Shown here piece by piece: positions 4,951 to 5,436 of a stretch of DNA of 5,436 bases. Source of the stretch: Methanospirillum sp. (GTDB lineage Archaea; Halobacteriota; Methanomicrobia; Methanomicrobiales; Methanospirillaceae); NCBI GenBank assembly GCA_028679485.1, contig JAJRBL010000117.1, positions 1 through 5,436 on the forward strand. Reading direction: 5' to 3'. The translations under genes were made by a program, and so were the position numbers. The notes beneath the pieces were generated by a model, which was not told where the DNA came from, made no database searches, and saw nothing but the letters and a program-made list of their open reading frames with translations. Numbering within the stretch: position 1 is the stretch's first letter; each line of letters opens with the position of its first letter.

Positions 4951-5436
4951 ATGCACCTCTTTGACGGCTGCGTTTTTCTTTATCCAAACGGGACTGCCAG
5001 TATTTCGCGGTATGCACGTGAACTGGCAGATTTAGGCTTTTCCGGCTTTGTTGCGATGGGAACCCAGCCCTGTACCTACCCTGATACCATTGAAGTCTGG
5101 TCTGCACGGTATCTTTCAGGGATACAGGCACGCCTGCTTCCCCGCGAAACCGGGCAGGCCGGGCAGGCTGATGAACTTGTTTATGTTACTGCCGGGGATT
5201 CAGGGTACAACCGGACAGTCCTTTCCACCCCCGGGGTTCATGTCCTTACGGAGGTCCAGAACACGCAGAAAGATGGATTCGACAGGTTTTGTGCACAGAT
5301 AGCAGCAGAACGGGAGGTTGCTATAGATATTTCGGTACGACCCCTCGTTGAACTCAGGGGAGTAAGCCGCCAGAAGGTGATCCGAAGATACGAGGAGATA
5401 TTTACTCTCCAGAAACGATACGGATTTCCTCTGATA
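4951..5436 (+). CDS. rnp3: Ribonuclease P protein component 3 (Rpp30/Rnp3), truncated by window edge
   Basis: The first 162 codons are open to the right edge. The protein opens MHLFDGCVFLYPNGTASISR, followed by YARELADLGFSGFVAMG (21-37), and contains DISVRPLVELRGVSRQKVIR (126-145) and YEEIFTLQKRYGFPL (147-161). This is the PF01876 TIM-barrel family, an archaeal RNase P protein that works with Pop5/Rnp2 and the catalytic RNA to trim the 5' ends of pre-tRNAs. The C-terminal part, commonly some 60-90 more residues, lies outside. The start fits the family N-terminus, but no Shine-Dalgarno site precedes it: the 9-base gap is mostly T7. Translation may depend on termination-reinitiation from rpl15e. 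A perfect 9-base tandem repeat (5151-5168) gives GQAGQA. Pop5/rnp2 and the proteasome alpha gene are the expected next genes. Confidence 0.85.
   Translation, partial: MHLFDGCVFLYPNGTASISRYARELADLGFSGFVAMGTQPCTYPDTIEVWSARYLSGIQARLLPRETGQAGQADELVYVTAGDSGYNRTVLSTPGVHVLTEVQNTQKDGFDRFCAQIAAEREVAIDISVRPLVELRGVSRQKVIRRYEEIFTLQKRYGFPLI
5151..5168 (+). repeat. Perfect 9-base tandem duplication inside rnp3
   Basis: CGGGCAGGC occurs twice back to back and encodes Gly-Gln-Ala twice (residues 68-73). Being a multiple of three, it keeps the frame and probably lies in a surface loop between secondary structure elements. Confidence 0.7.

Noticed and set aside
4745..5131. Minus-strand open frame spanning the rpl15e/rnp3 junction
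   Set aside because: Both plus-strand genes are recognisable on either side and the antisense product resembles nothing I know.

Overview
The window reads as ordinary, gene-dense chromosome from a methanogenic archaeon, most likely of the order Methanomicrobiales. The protein set is archaeal: NAC with a C-terminal UBA domain, ribosomal protein L15e, the Rpp30-type RNase P subunit Rnp3, a fused NAD(P)H-hydrate epimerase/dehydratase, and an archaeal RecJ-like DHH protein. Placement at order level rests on how these proteins read to me, not on a search.

Layout: two divergent gene sets are separated by about 100 bases (2241-2341). On the minus strand, reading leftwards, are a RecJ-like DHH phosphoesterase (2240-828), a PUA-domain protein (856-401), NAC (397-62) and the first 21 codons of a probable TrmI tRNA m1A methyltransferase (65 to the window edge). 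The first two overlap by 29 bases, NAC follows after 3 bases with a good Shine-Dalgarno site, and the methyltransferase starts in an ATGA overlap, so this looks like one operon linked to nucleic acid processing and nascent chain handling.

On the plus strand are nnr (2342-3781) and moaC (3781-4263), joined by a TAATG stop/start overlap (cofactor repair and molybdopterin synthesis). An 87-base gap follows, carrying a TATA box that overlaps the moaC stop codon, two hairpins and a possible 16-codon leader ORF. Then come rpl15e (4351-4941) and rnp3 (4951 to the window edge, truncated). In many archaea rpl15e and rnp3 belong to the large conserved cluster that continues with pop5/rnp2, the proteasome alpha subunit, SBDS and exosome genes.

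I found no mobile element, CRISPR array, tRNA or rRNA, and no convincing undescribed multi-gene system. The best leads are regulatory: the structured rpl15e leader with its candidate leader peptide, a hairpin plus T7 tract between rpl15e and rnp3, and repeated TCARGT words in the divergent promoter region. Nearly all bases are coding; the only gaps are 398-400, 2241-2341, 4264-4350 and 4942-4950.
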